From Bacteroidia bacterium (GTDB lineage Bacteria; Bacteroidota; Bacteroidia; Bacteroidales; CAJPTX01): a DNA stretch of 22,673 nt. The stretch spans positions 1-22,673 of the forward strand of contig CAJPTV010000022.1 in the NCBI GenBank assembly GCA_905373665.1, given 5' to 3'. Shown one piece after another: positions 1-8,428 of the stretch. Below the pieces are notes generated by a model, which did no database searches, had not been told where the DNA came from, and saw only the letters and a list, made by a program, of their open reading frames with translations. The position numbers and the translations under genes are program-made. Position 1 is the first letter of the stretch. Every line of letters starts with the position of its first letter.

Positions 1-18
1 TTTTATAGTCAATAAAAT

Positions 19-50
19 GAGGGTGTGTCGAATGTTTTGACACACCATCC
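19..50. repeat. Hairpin repeat, left copy
   Basis: Arms GGTGTGTC (22-29) and GACACACC (39-46) surround a 9-base loop. The 31 bases from 19 match the reverse complement of 152-182 at about 29 of 31 positions, so this is one of two inverted copies of the same hairpin about 100 bp apart. A further partial copy of the TTTTGACACACC half lies at 73-87 and another near 22435-22452. There is no U-tract after this copy, so a terminator role is unlikely here; it reads as a dispersed intergenic repeat. Confidence 0.6.
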
Positions 51-88
51 TACAGGGGACGGGAGAATCGTATTTTGACACACCCTCA

Positions 89-142
89 GGGCGTAGCATG
101 TTGCACCCCTACGAACCCCAGAACCCCGCCGTTCGGCGCAAA
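89..142 (-). repeat. Dispersed palindromic (REP-like) repeat, left copy
   Basis: The core at 89-108 is an imperfect palindrome, GGGCGTAGCATGTTGCACCC, followed by CCTAC, two AGAACCCC-type words and a GCCG-TT-CGGC hairpin. Read on the minus strand it aligns with 22350-22391 on the plus strand, apart from an extra GGGGTTC word here. Two related copies at opposite ends of a 22.7-kb window suggest a multi-copy intergenic element. No coding potential is seen. Confidence 0.6.
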
Positions 143-150
143 GCATTGTT

Positions 151-190
151 AGAGGGTGTGTCAAGACATTCGACACACCCTCTTTTTTCT
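151..190 (+). terminator. Rho-independent terminator-like hairpin
   Basis: A perfect 12-bp stem (AGAGGGTGTGTC at 151-162 with GACACACCCTCT at 172-183) has a 9-base loop and is followed on the plus strand by a T-run at 184-188. It lies 24 bp beyond the stop codon of the minus-strand protease gene, but the T-run suits plus-strand transcription entering from the left. On the minus strand the stem is followed by TAACAATG rather than T's, so it would be a weak terminator for the protease. It is also the inverted partner of the hairpin at 19-50. Confidence 0.6.
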
Positions 191-206
191 TCGTAGGATA
201 CCGCAG

Positions 207-3200
207 TTAGTATCGTAACACCCTAACGTTCTTTTGCGCAGAATTTGCCCCGTAGAAACGCACAAAATAGACCCCTGAGGGGAGTGTCTCCGTATCCACC
301 CAAACCTCGTTTCCATCCAAGCGCCCAGAGCGCACCACACTGCCCGTGAGGGTAAGTAGCTCGTAGCGCACAGCCTCTCCCGCAGGATTTGCAAGCCGTA
401 AATGGGTAGAGAAGGGGTTAGGCGCTACCGTTACGGCAGACAACTGCGTATCCTCTACCGCAGTAGGCTGCTTAGGCTGATCGGGCTTGGGTGTGGGAGT
501 GGGTGGTGTGGGCGGAGTAGGAGGCGTTGGGGGTGTCGGCTTCTCATCCTTCGCAAACTCTGCTTTCACGGTTACCGCATAAGCGGGCATGGTGAAGGTA
601 TAGTGCGTAGCATCGACCTTGGTAGAGGTCACCTCCGTGGTAGGCTCGTCGCTCTTAAAGAGCTTAAGCGTAGCGAGATGATAGCCTGCGGCAGGGGCGA
701 TCGTAAGGGTCACCCCTGTAGCCTCTGCCAGTTCGCCCGAGGGGGTAGCCGTCACTGTTCCATTTTCCGAAGCTGCTACCGTAAGCCTATAGCGCTGCGG
801 GGTAGGAGTAGGCGGTGTAGGCTGCTCATCCTTCGCAAACTCCGCCTTCACGGTTACTGCGTGCGCGGGCATGGTGAAGGTGTAGTGCGTAGCATCGACC
901 TTCGTAGAGGTCACCTCCGTGGCAGGAGCGTCGCTCTTAAAGAGCTTAAGCGTAGCAAGATGATAGTCCTCGGCAGGAGCGACCGTAAGGGTCACCGTTG
1001 TAGCTTCTGCCAGTTCGCCCGAAGGGGTGGCAGTCACCTCACCATGTTCCGAAGCGGCTATCGTAAGCACATAGCGCTGCGGGGTGGGAGTAGGCGGTGT
1101 GGGGGGAGTAGGAGGCGTAGGAGGCGTAGGCTGCTCATCCTTGGCAAACTCCGCTTTCACGGTTACTGCATAAGCGGGCATGGAGAAGGTATAGTTATCG
1201 CCTTCCTTCGTGAGCGCGACCGTCGTAGCCTCCTCCCCAGTCTTATAAGCCACGATACTCTTAAGGTGGCACTTCTGCTCAGGCTTCGGGGTTATCACCA
1301 CCGCCGTCGCAGGCTTGAGATAGCCCTGTACCGACGACATTAACGTTCCGTTTTCCGAGGTGATGAGGGAAAGGAGGTAACGCTGTTCGCCGTCCTCTAC
1401 CTTGGTACGCACGGTATTGATAACGCGCCCGCGTGCATCCGTAAGGATGGCTACAACCGAGAGCGTAGCCCCCTCAAGAGGCTTTTGTAGTTTTTCCTTT
1501 TGAGGGATGTAGAGCGTTGCGGTATGTGAGGTTGCTGCGCCGTTGTGCAGTGCAATCGGTGCTCCGTTTTGTTGCGAGCCCGTGTAGGTAGACGCTAGCG
1601 CCACATCTTGGAAGGGCATTTCGATGTTAGAGTGGGTAGCGTAGTCGAGCTGTTTCCAAGCATGACCCTCGCCCTTAAGGTTGTCTGCACACAGTACGTA
1701 GGCAATGTAATACTCCCCTTCCAGCTTCGCCTCCACCTGTGCGTTTACTTGCACTTCTTTACTCCCCGCAGCCCGAGTAGGCGCGAGCGTAATGGTCGCA
1801 AAAGCAGGGCGCTTTAATTCCTCCTCCAGAGTCGCATCTACCGAACCTATCGGGACAGACGACCCACTGCGCCAGAGCATCAACCTCGGTGTAGGCGAGG
1901 GGGGGAGTTGCTTATAGCTCCCGGGCGCGAGATACATCGGGTCTGCGTAAGTGCGGTGGAGGGCAATCCCAACGAAGCGTTCTCCGTACAGGTTGTGGAA
2001 TTTCTCCATTTCCTTGTGCCCAGCAAGGCAGTAGCCACAGGTTGTGGCAGTAAACTCCTCTACCAGTAGATTGCGCTTATAAAGCCCTTCGGGCGCTACG
2101 GTCGTTAGCTTGGCTGTAATCGCTTTGGGGTTCGCAGCGTTCTCCTCGCTATTTACCCGCGTGATGGTCACTGTGACCTCTTGTTCGCCCACAGCGTTAA
2201 GCTTTCCGAGCTTGGCAGTGAAGAAGGTGTAGGCACCGAGTCCCTTCAGCTCGCCTCTTTCCACATCGCTCACCATCTCTTGGCTTGTCCCCTCTGCGGT
2301 AGTCACTGTGTAGTGCACCGAGGTGATAGGGGTGCTCCCTTGATTGATGAGACGCACGTCTGCCGTCCCCTCCCTACCTGCTACCAGATAGGGTGCTGTG
2401 AGGCGGTCGGGCTGTGCGGCGTGATTCGAGAAAGTACCTTCGAACTGTACCGCTATCGCGGGAACGTAAGGACGCTCGCCGACCTGAGTCCAAGTAGGGC
2501 AAGCCGAGGAATGACGCCAATGGTAACTGCTCGCATCGAGGTCTACGCCCGTCACGATGGGGAATTTACCCAATGCACCCGTATTGTTCTTTACCGTGAG
2601 GGAGATACCCACGTAGAGCCCAGCATCGGTAACCGTAATGGGGCGGGCGAAGGTGACGGTATTCTCCATACCATACTTGCTGGTCGTAACGTCCGGATCG
2701 CCCCCTTCCAAGGTCGCAAGGGCTGGCGTTTCGTGCACCTGAGCCTCGTTCCACTGGTTAGGCAAGGTTGGCGATGCCCAAACGTGGAAGTCGCTTAGCA
2801 CACTCTTCGTACGTAGGTAGAAGCGAAGTGCCTTAATCTTCTTTCCCACCTGTGCCGCATTTTTACCGTCGATATAGATAGCCACGTCGTACGTTCCGGG
2901 ACCGTTGCCCGTAGCACTGCGATACCCACTCGGGTCGTAGTGACCAAACCAAGAGGTGTGGGCTTCGTACTTCGGCACGCGGAGCTTGTCACTCCCCTGC
3001 TCCACCGTAAAGGGCATTCGGCACTCGGGGATGTTTAGCCACTGATTGGTGTTCGGGTCTTTGCGCGTCACCACGAGCTCGTAGCCTGTACCCGTAGGTA
3101 ACCAGACGTGCTTCTTGATTTCAAACTCTTTGCTCTCGCCGGGGCGTAAGACGGTGGTCGGGAGATAGTCGATGTAGCGGTTTTGCCCGTTCGCCTTCAC

Positions 3201-5240
3201 GTAGCAGGCAAGGCTGAGCAACACTCCCTGCGAGGCGGGGGCTGTGACCTTAAAGCGCTGTACAAGGGGCTCGTTGCCCGTTATCTTGTCCGTGGTCTGA
3301 AGGCAGACGACTTGGGGCACACCGAGCGAGAAGTCCGCCTGTGGGCTAAGTAGGGTATAAGAGAGCGCATCGGGACAAACCTGAATGGAGGGATCCTGTG
3401 GGCTCTTCTGAAGTGCATTGGGGTTATTGTGCGCGTCCCAAAAGAAATGTAAGAACTTCTCTTCTCGCTTAAACGGACCTTTGACAGGATAACGGAGGGT
3501 ATAACTTTCGCCAGGGGCAATGGTCAGGAACTCACTCACCACGAGGTCATTCTTTCGCCGCGGGAGGACGGGCGTCTCCGTCTCCGCATACACGGCTTGG
3601 ATGCGCGAGAAGTAGGTCGCCGTGCCCGTATTCTTGACCGTCCACTCCGCGTTGTTAAAGACACCGATGTTCAAGTCCGTATTCTTCCACGACACTTCGA
3701 GGCGTGGCGTCCCATCGCCCTTGAGCACCGTCTTCTTCCCATTGTGTACCGTCACGGTGACGGCGTTCGGTTGTAAGCGATTGTGCCGTACGGGGCGATA
3801 GGTCTGCGTTTCGACCTCGTAAGCATACGGGCGCAAGGTGTATACCCCGTCGGGGAGGTCTGCAAAGTTTAGGTTTACATCCTGCCCGCCAATGACCGTA
3901 GATTCGGAGATCTCGCGCGCCTCTTCGTTCGTTACAAAACGCCCTTTTTCCTGCCCCTGCGCGTCGACTATCGCAATGGCGGACTTTACTTTCACGGGCG
4001 TAATGGTCGTATTCGCAAGACTGAGCACTTTGGCTGGAAGTAGCTTTTGGGTGGAGGACTCGCCGACGTGGTCGTCGACGACAAAGACCTGATCTGCCAC
4101 GTACTCCGCCGCCTTCGCACTGCCCGTGTAAGTTACCGAGGGTTGGAAGCCGATGATAGCGTCGTTGAGTATACTGTAACCTTCAACCGATCCGCCGCCA
4201 GCCCCTTGCGCACTAGGCACGAGGTGGTGAAGGAGGAAATAGCCATCGCTCATACCGCCCCAGCCCCAATTGACATGGAAATAGCCCTTGCCATCGTACC
4301 CATCGAGCACGAAAGCATGCGCAGCCGTCCCCTTAGAGTTGTAGCCCGTGTAGAAGACGGGGCGTGCCGCCTTAAGCTCCGCGAGCATCAGGGCTTGCCA
4401 CTCACGCGGGGTATAATATCTCGCCACCACGTAACGGAGGGAGGGGGCATAGTCGAAGTTCTCCAACAGCGCACGATAGGCATTGGTGGTGTTCGAGGCA
4501 CTAGACCATGCATTGTATTGCATATTCACGGCACGCCCGATCTCGTACATCAGGTGAGCTACGGCCTGCTTCTCTGCCTCTTGCGAGGCGGAGGTAAGGT
4601 TGTCGGGCATGTTGTCCCAATCCAAGGGCTTTTGCCCAAAGTCGGGGTCACTACTTGCCGAGCGCTTCGCCTGAGGTGGCCACGCAAAGTAGCGCATAAT
4701 CTGTGCAGCCGCCGTCGCAACACAGCCCGTGGGGGCGTGCTGTCCTCCCACCATGGGGGTCAGAAGGTTGTAGGGGTCGGTTTGATTCCACACCAGCCCT
4801 TGGAGGAGGGGCGCTACCTCGCTCGCTTCCTCACGAAGCACCTCGGTTGCCCCCGTATGCTTCGCCTGCCGCAACCACTGCGAATATCCCGCTAGGTAGG
4901 AAGCGAGTTCTGTGGGGAGCTCTTTGGTAGGAAAAGTGGTCGTGGTCGAATACCCGAGAATGGGCGGCACGACATCATCCCCCGCTACTACGACAAAGCC
5001 CTTGCCGCTCGGGTTGCCAAAGACGTAAAAGTCCTTACCATCGTTATTGCCCCGCGTTGGCACGCCGGTGCTCGTATAAAGCAGGACAGGCGGACGCTCG
5101 CCGCGCAAAGGGGTCGTCTTTTGGAAATGCTGTACCGCGTAACGCTCGGCTTGCTTACGCGAAATGGGGGCTGCACATACCGCCGCAGTAGCAAGTAGCA
5201 TACTCGCCAGCAGTCCCACAATGCAAAGTCTCTTTCTCAT
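207..5240 (-). CDS. Secreted C10 (streptopain-like) cysteine protease with Omp28/thioredoxin-like domain and T9SS sorting domain
   Basis: This encodes a 1677-residue extracellular protease. Order: signal peptide (1-23, cleavage after VCA); C10 propeptide (about 24-145); papain-like C10 domain with nucleophile C173 in PTGCVATAAAQIM, H308 in AAHAFVLDGY and the NWGWGG motif; Ig-like stretches (about 370-750); a jelly-roll, cleaved-adhesin-like region (about 750-935); an Omp28-like thioredoxin-fold region (about 1053-1285) with LLVEEFTATTCGYC (C1068, C1071); three repeat domains of about 83 residues (1287-1566) joined by Pro-Thr linkers; and a type A T9SS sorting domain (about 1597-1677: APNPFS, LPSGVYFVRF, final VRVLRY). 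Known relatives are Porphyromonas PrtT/periodontain-type enzymes, which are shorter. The open frame reaches up to 5288, but the -7 box at 5259-5266 excludes that start. I chose ATG at 5240; ATG at 5252 is possible. The domain functions are family inference. Confidence 0.9.
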   Translation of the reverse strand: MRKRLCIVGLLASMLLATAAVCAAPISRKQAERYAVQHFQKTTPLRGERPPVLLYTSTGVPTRGNNDGKDFYVFGNPSGKGFVVVAGDDVVPPILGYSTTTTFPTKELPTELASYLAGYSQWLRQAKHTGATEVLREEASEVAPLLQGLVWNQTDPYNLLTPMVGGQHAPTGCVATAAAQIMRYFAWPPQAKRSASSDPDFGQKPLDWDNMPDNLTSASQEAEKQAVAHLMYEIGRAVNMQYNAWSSASNTTNAYRALLENFDYAPSLRYVVARYYTPREWQALMLAELKAARPVFYTGYNSKGTAAHAFVLDGYDGKGYFHVNWGWGGMSDGYFLLHHLVPSAQGAGGGSVEGYSILNDAIIGFQPSVTYTGSAKAAEYVADQVFVVDDHVGESSTQKLLPAKVLSLANTTITPVKVKSAIAIVDAQGQEKGRFVTNEEAREISESTVIGGQDVNLNFADLPDGVYTLRPYAYEVETQTYRPVRHNRLQPNAVTVTVHNGKKTVLKGDGTPRLEVSWKNTDLNIGVFNNAEWTVKNTGTATYFSRIQAVYAETETPVLPRRKNDLVVSEFLTIAPGESYTLRYPVKGPFKREEKFLHFFWDAHNNPNALQKSPQDPSIQVCPDALSYTLLSPQADFSLGVPQVVCLQTTDKITGNEPLVQRFKVTAPASQGVLLSLACYVKANGQNRYIDYLPTTVLRPGESKEFEIKKHVWLPTGTGYELVVTRKDPNTNQWLNIPECRMPFTVEQGSDKLRVPKYEAHTSWFGHYDPSGYRSATGNGPGTYDVAIYIDGKNAAQVGKKIKALRFYLRTKSVLSDFHVWASPTLPNQWNEAQVHETPALATLEGGDPDVTTSKYGMENTVTFARPITVTDAGLYVGISLTVKNNTGALGKFPIVTGVDLDASSYHWRHSSACPTWTQVGERPYVPAIAVQFEGTFSNHAAQPDRLTAPYLVAGREGTADVRLINQGSTPITSVHYTVTTAEGTSQEMVSDVERGELKGLGAYTFFTAKLGKLNAVGEQEVTVTITRVNSEENAANPKAITAKLTTVAPEGLYKRNLLVEEFTATTCGYCLAGHKEMEKFHNLYGERFVGIALHRTYADPMYLAPGSYKQLPPSPTPRLMLWRSGSSVPIGSVDATLEEELKRPAFATITLAPTRAAGSKEVQVNAQVEAKLEGEYYIAYVLCADNLKGEGHAWKQLDYATHSNIEMPFQDVALASTYTGSQQNGAPIALHNGAATSHTATLYIPQKEKLQKPLEGATLSVVAILTDARGRVINTVRTKVEDGEQRYLLSLITSENGTLMSSVQGYLKPATAVVITPKPEQKCHLKSIVAYKTGEEATTVALTKEGDNYTFSMPAYAVTVKAEFAKDEQPTPPTPPTPPTPPTPTPQRYVLTIAASEHGEVTATPSGELAEATTVTLTVAPAEDYHLATLKLFKSDAPATEVTSTKVDATHYTFTMPAHAVTVKAEFAKDEQPTPPTPTPQRYRLTVAASENGTVTATPSGELAEATGVTLTIAPAAGYHLATLKLFKSDEPTTEVTSTKVDATHYTFTMPAYAVTVKAEFAKDEKPTPPTPPTPPTPPTPTPKPDQPKQPTAVEDTQLSAVTVAPNPFSTHLRLANPAGEAVRYELLTLTGSVVRSGRLDGNEVWVDTETLPSGVYFVRFYGANSAQKNVRVLRY
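543..1382 (-). repeat. Three in-frame repeat units with Pro-Thr linkers inside the protease gene
   Basis: The units are at 1136-1382, 825-1076 and 543-794 in protein order 1 to 3. They share the pattern RY-L-(8)-G, ATPSGEL, YTFTMPA(Y/H)AVTVKAEFAKDE and resemble the divergent InlB-B/Flg_new-type bacterial repeat. Units 2 and 3 differ at about 12 of 85 residues; unit 1 is more divergent. Linkers of repeated PTP words follow each unit: about 18 residues after unit 1, 9 after unit 2 and about 26 after unit 3. The near-identity at DNA level makes this the most recombination-prone part of the gene. Confidence 0.85.
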
Positions 5241-5258
5241 ACCTTCGTTCATTTGGAA

Positions 5259-5266
5259 CAAAGATA
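5259..5266 (-). promoter_or_regulatory. Promoter -7 box of the C10 protease gene
   Basis: On the minus strand TATCTTTG matches the Bacteroidota -7 consensus TAnnTTTG exactly. Transcription would begin near 5255, giving a leader of roughly 15 nt before ATG 5240. No good TTTG -33 box is seen at the usual 19-21 bp upstream, so the match rests on the -7 box and its position. Confidence 0.6.
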
Positions 5267-5375
5267 AAGAGTCTAAGCACGATAGCACGTCGCTAACGCG
5301 CTATTTTATTGCCAATAAGCAAGAAAGGAGGATAACGGACAGTAGAACAGTGACGATAAGGCAGTGCACCCCTCG

Positions 5376-7253
5376 CTAGCGCCCTACGTAGTCTTCGTGG
5401 TGCTTTTGGAAGAAGGCTTCACCGTCGCGCACGACGGAGTCTGGGGTCTCCTCTTTACGCCACAAGATGCGCTGCGCATCGAAGTCGTAGATGTAGCCGC
5501 AGGAGTCTGTCAACCATCCGAAGCCGTGGTTATATACCACCAATGCGCCTGTTGCTTGAGGGGACATGGCAAGGGTATTGCGCGAGAAGGGAAAGCGCGT
5601 GTGGGGTAAACCGAGCTGCGAGAGGACGAGCGCCGCTACATCCGTCTGGGAGGTTACGGTACTTATCACCGTATCTAAGCCTGTGCGTAACGCGCCGCCC
5701 GTCCAAACCATCGGGATGTGGTAGCGCAGCGGGTCGTCATTGCTGGAGTTGCCGGGGTAACGATGCCCGTGATCGGCAAGGATAACCACGAGGGTCGAGT
5801 CCCACCACGGACGTTCGCGTGCCGCGAGTAGGAAACGATTGAGACAGCTATCCGCATAGCGTGCCGTGCGGCGTATCCGTTGCTCTTCGGGGAGGGAAAG
5901 GTCAGCCGCACCACTCGGTAGGTCAAAAGGCTCGTGGTTGGAGAGGGTAAAGTACATCTTGCAAAAGGGCTGCTGTGCCGTATCACACTCCGCTAAAAGG
6001 CGCGGATAGACGAACTCGTCATGCACACCCCACTTTTGCCCACGGAGCTCGCGCGGGAAGTCACGTTGCTCGACCACGCGCTCGAAACCGGCAAGGTAGG
6101 CGCACGTCCGAAAGTTCACAAAGTCGGCATTTCCGCCGTAATAGAACGCCGTGCTGTGATAGCCCGCCGAGTCCAAGACACGGGGAAAGAAACTCAACCG
6201 TTCGAGCTTGCGGGGAAACTTGATAATCGACTTTTTACCTTGCGCTGGATAGCCTGCCAACACGGCGACCACCCCCTTGTCACTGCGCGTCGAGGCGGCA
6301 TACATCCTCGAAAAGAGCACCCCAGCGCGAGCGACCGAGTCGAGGTGTGGCGTGCAAGAGTCTTGTCCTAAGAGTGCTGAGAACTTGGCAGACTGGCTCT
6401 CCATCAACAGTACCAGCACATTGGGGCGCTTACAACGCAGCAAACGGGGGAAATCCTCGGTTTCTTGCATTATGCGCCTATAACGACGGTCAGCCTCCGC
6501 AGAGGGCAGGAAAGGGTCGTAATGAGTGAATGCGTAGGGAAGTTCCAGCAGCTCCCGCATAAAGTTCCACGTCGCGTTGACGGCGATATGGTTCGCAAAG
6601 GCGTTGGCGCTAAATGCCACACGACTGACGTTCATCGTAGCTACATCCACACCGCCACGGATCGGGAGCAGCATCACAGCCCCGAACAGGAGCGCCACAA
6701 TGGGTTCAAACCACCGTGTTTTCCCTAAGTGCCACGCCTTGTTCCACACCCAGCGCGTATGTACACGGTAAGCCCCCCAGCCGATCGCCGCAATGGCTAC
6801 AAGGAGTGCCGCGGTCAAGCCCCATGGGATCGACCCCAATGACTCACTTAAATGAGATATGTAAAGGAACGGCGTAAGGTCTACGTGAAACTGCCAGTTG
6901 CGATAGATCTCCCAATCAGCGACAGCCACCACAGCGCTCGCCGTGGCAAGCACCGTGCTCGTGGTAAGAATAAGCCCCCGCCCACAGCAGAATGCTACAC
7001 TCCGATGCCCATAAGTCTGCAGCCCAAGGCGCACAACCGAGGCAAGAACAAGCTCCACACTCAGAAGCAAAAAGACGTACCCCAATAGACTGAAGTCCAT
7101 CGGTAGCCCGTGCCACAGCGCCGCCAAACTCAGACGCCACCCACAAGAGAGCCCGCCTACCCACTGGTAGAGAATAAAAGCAAGACGAAAAAAAAACTGC
7201 AGCCCTATCCAAAAGAGAAAGAGCCGCAGTAATATCCGTAAACGAATGCGCAT
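5376..7253 (-). CDS. LTA synthase-like membrane phosphotransferase (sulfatase/alkaline phosphatase fold)
   Basis: A 625-residue inner-membrane protein. The first 200 or so residues contain about five hydrophobic segments with basic loops; the rest is a periplasmic sulfatase-fold (PF00884) domain. Expected metal and catalytic positions are visible: E285 in VLLMESQSAKF, candidate nucleophile T322 in AASTRSDKG, H440 in SNHEPF, and D494/H495 in ILADHGHR. Family members move phosphoglycerol or phosphoethanolamine groups onto envelope glycans or lipids; the substrate here is unknown. ATG 7253 is used because the slightly longer start is TTG. It begins 37 bp after the SPOR lipoprotein gene with no terminator seen between them, so the two are probably co-transcribed. 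The 135 bp to the protease start contain that gene's own promoter. Confidence 0.88.
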   Translation of the reverse strand: MRIRLRILLRLFLFWIGLQFFFRLAFILYQWVGGLSCGWRLSLAALWHGLPMDFSLLGYVFLLLSVELVLASVVRLGLQTYGHRSVAFCCGRGLILTTSTVLATASAVVAVADWEIYRNWQFHVDLTPFLYISHLSESLGSIPWGLTAALLVAIAAIGWGAYRVHTRWVWNKAWHLGKTRWFEPIVALLFGAVMLLPIRGGVDVATMNVSRVAFSANAFANHIAVNATWNFMRELLELPYAFTHYDPFLPSAEADRRYRRIMQETEDFPRLLRCKRPNVLVLLMESQSAKFSALLGQDSCTPHLDSVARAGVLFSRMYAASTRSDKGVVAVLAGYPAQGKKSIIKFPRKLERLSFFPRVLDSAGYHSTAFYYGGNADFVNFRTCAYLAGFERVVEQRDFPRELRGQKWGVHDEFVYPRLLAECDTAQQPFCKMYFTLSNHEPFDLPSGAADLSLPEEQRIRRTARYADSCLNRFLLAARERPWWDSTLVVILADHGHRYPGNSSNDDPLRYHIPMVWTGGALRTGLDTVISTVTSQTDVAALVLSQLGLPHTRFPFSRNTLAMSPQATGALVVYNHGFGWLTDSCGYIYDFDAQRILWRKEETPDSVVRDGEAFFQKHHEDYVGR

Positions 7254-7290
7254 CCACAAGCGCCGTTACAAAAACGTCGCAGGCGACGCA

Positions 7291-7881
7291 CTAAAAGACA
7301 ATAATGTCTGGGTCAGACCCTGGGGTAGAAGGTGTAGAGGGCGTAGAAGTGGGTGACGGTGTCTCATTCCCATCCATCTTGCTGCGGTGGGTGCTATAGG
7401 CATCCGAATTAAGGTAGCCGCTGGTGTCATAGCGCCCCCCCTCTTCAAAAACCCAGAGCTCGTCCTCATCGCCCCCTCGGTTACGATTGATATAGGCTAC
7501 CGCCTCATCCATGCTTGCAAAGTCTGCTACAGAAACCAGCTTGAAGCCATTCGGGGCAACAAACTGCTTTGCTGCGGGGAAGCTACTCCGCTGTACTTCC
7601 AAGAAGCGATCGGCATTGTCTTGATAGACAAAGCTCCCCTTGATAACATGAAACTTCAAACGCTGCTGCGCCTCGACCTCTGCCATCCGAGCGCGTTCGC
7701 GCTCCATTTCCACCTGTTTTAGGCTGTCGGTTATACGGAGTATGCTGTCGGCTCTCGCCTGCTCCATCGCAATGGAGTCTGCCCTGCGACGCGCCTCTTC
7801 TTCAGCATTCTGATTCTTGCATCCGAACGATACCGCCATAAGCCCCACGATACCAATCCAGAGGAGGTTGTTCTTCTTCAT
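7291..7881 (-). CDS. SPOR-domain lipoprotein
   Basis: A 196-residue protein. A short basic N-terminus, a hydrophobic segment and the lipobox VSFGC (Cys near residue 21) indicate a lipoprotein. Next comes a charged Ala/Glu/Arg-rich, probably coiled-coil stretch (about 27-70), a SPOR-like domain (about 77-145, starting KFHVIKGSFVYQDNADRF, ending ELWVFEEGG), and a Ser-Thr-Pro-rich tail ending SDPDIIVF. SPOR domains bind peptidoglycan stripped of stem peptides at division sites, so a cell-wall role is likely by family. The frame extends to a GTG at 7890, but ATG 7881 gives the standard signal sequence and sits about 25 nt below the predicted transcription start. It probably leads a two-gene unit with the phosphotransferase gene. 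Confidence 0.82.
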   Translation of the reverse strand: MKKNNLLWIGIVGLMAVSFGCKNQNAEEEARRRADSIAMEQARADSILRITDSLKQVEMERERARMAEVEAQQRLKFHVIKGSFVYQDNADRFLEVQRSSFPAAKQFVAPNGFKLVSVADFASMDEAVAYINRNRGGDEDELWVFEEGGRYDTSGYLNSDAYSTHRSKMDGNETPSPTSTPSTPSTPGSDPDIIVF

Positions 7882-7893
7882 CTTCGACACGCT

Positions 7894-8304
7894 TTAACTC
7901 TTCGCTGTGCAAAGGTAATGAAAAATAAATACTGTCCAAGTCCGCCACGAGACCCAACTGTGCACATTAGCGTTCGTTAGGGGTGAGCACCTCCTCCCGC
8001 CACGCCTCAGATTGATGTAAAAGACTGGGTGTTCCTCCCACGCGGTGCGTCCTTGGCGGCGTGCCATATCCTCCTCATCTTGCTCGATATAGAGCCCTTT
8101 GAAAAGAGCTTTCTGCCCTTCAAAATAAGCCTTGAGGGTTGAGAGGAAAAGACTCTTGCCAAAGCGGCGGGGGCGGCTGAGGAATATGAAACGCCCAAAC
8201 AGGAGAAGACGCTCTATATAGTGCGTTTTGTCTACGTAGCGCTCTCCATCGCTACGCAGCGATTCAAAACTTTGTGTACCGAGCGGTAGTCTATATGCTT
8301 CCAT
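7894..8304 (-). pseudogene. Internally deleted AAA-ATPase/PD-(D/E)XK gene (remnant)
   Basis: An open frame of 136 codons. The first 99 residues match the N-terminus of the intact gene at 9693-11312 (79 of 90 identical over the ungapped part), including the Walker-A-like RPRRFGKS. After INL (about 8011) the frame becomes unrelated (RRGGRRCSPL). Read one frame over, the next bases encode EAWREEVLTPNER followed by a stop at 7967-7969, which is the C-terminal end of the same family (EAWREEVLVR in the intact copy). About 1.29 kb has therefore been lost, out of frame, between codon 100 and codon 530. Walker B and nuclease regions are gone, so it cannot be a working enzyme. A weak -7 box (TATCTTTA, 8326-8333) remains upstream. 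Confidence 0.85.
7910..7939 (-). promoter_or_regulatory. Promoter of the SPOR lipoprotein gene
   Basis: On the minus strand, TTGG (7936-7939), an 18-bp spacer and TACCTTTG (7910-7917) form a good Bacteroidota -33/-7 pair. Transcription would start near 7906, about 25 nt above ATG 7881. The promoter lies inside the out-of-frame tail of the deleted ATPase gene, beyond its native stop at 7967. Confidence 0.65.
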
Positions 8305-8325
8305 TTCCTTACTCTTTGGCTACTG

Positions 8326-8333
8326 TAAAGATA
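8326..8333 (-). promoter_or_regulatory. Relict -7 box of the deleted ATPase gene
   Basis: Minus-strand TATCTTTA, one base off TAnnTTTG, lies 21 bp above ATG 8304. The intact paralogue has the same TATCTTTA octamer at 11343-11350 in a similar A-rich setting, so promoter and gene were duplicated together. Confidence 0.4.
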
Positions 8334-8428
8334 ACAAAAAATTATGCGATCTCCCACAACTCGCCCCACATCACGTCTATCCTCCACCACGGGCTGTGCG
8401 CCCTTAGACGCCCCCCTCTATAACACCA

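Noticed and set aside
402..1343. 313-codon plus-strand frame
   Set aside because: It is the antisense shadow of the protease repeat domains; its Arg/Gly/Cys-rich, repeat-like composition follows from the GC-rich codons and Pro-Thr linkers on the other strand.
4047..4895. 282-codon plus-strand frame
   Set aside because: It lies opposite the C10 catalytic domain, whose active-site motifs are clear; the plus-strand protein has no recognisable domain.
5241..5288. N-terminal extension of the protease
   Set aside because: The extension would begin upstream of the -7 box at 5259-5266 and would bury the signal peptide.
7894..8304. A functional small protein of 136 residues
   Set aside because: The tail is explained as an out-of-frame reading of the normal gene end after an internal deletion; Walker B and nuclease motifs are absent.
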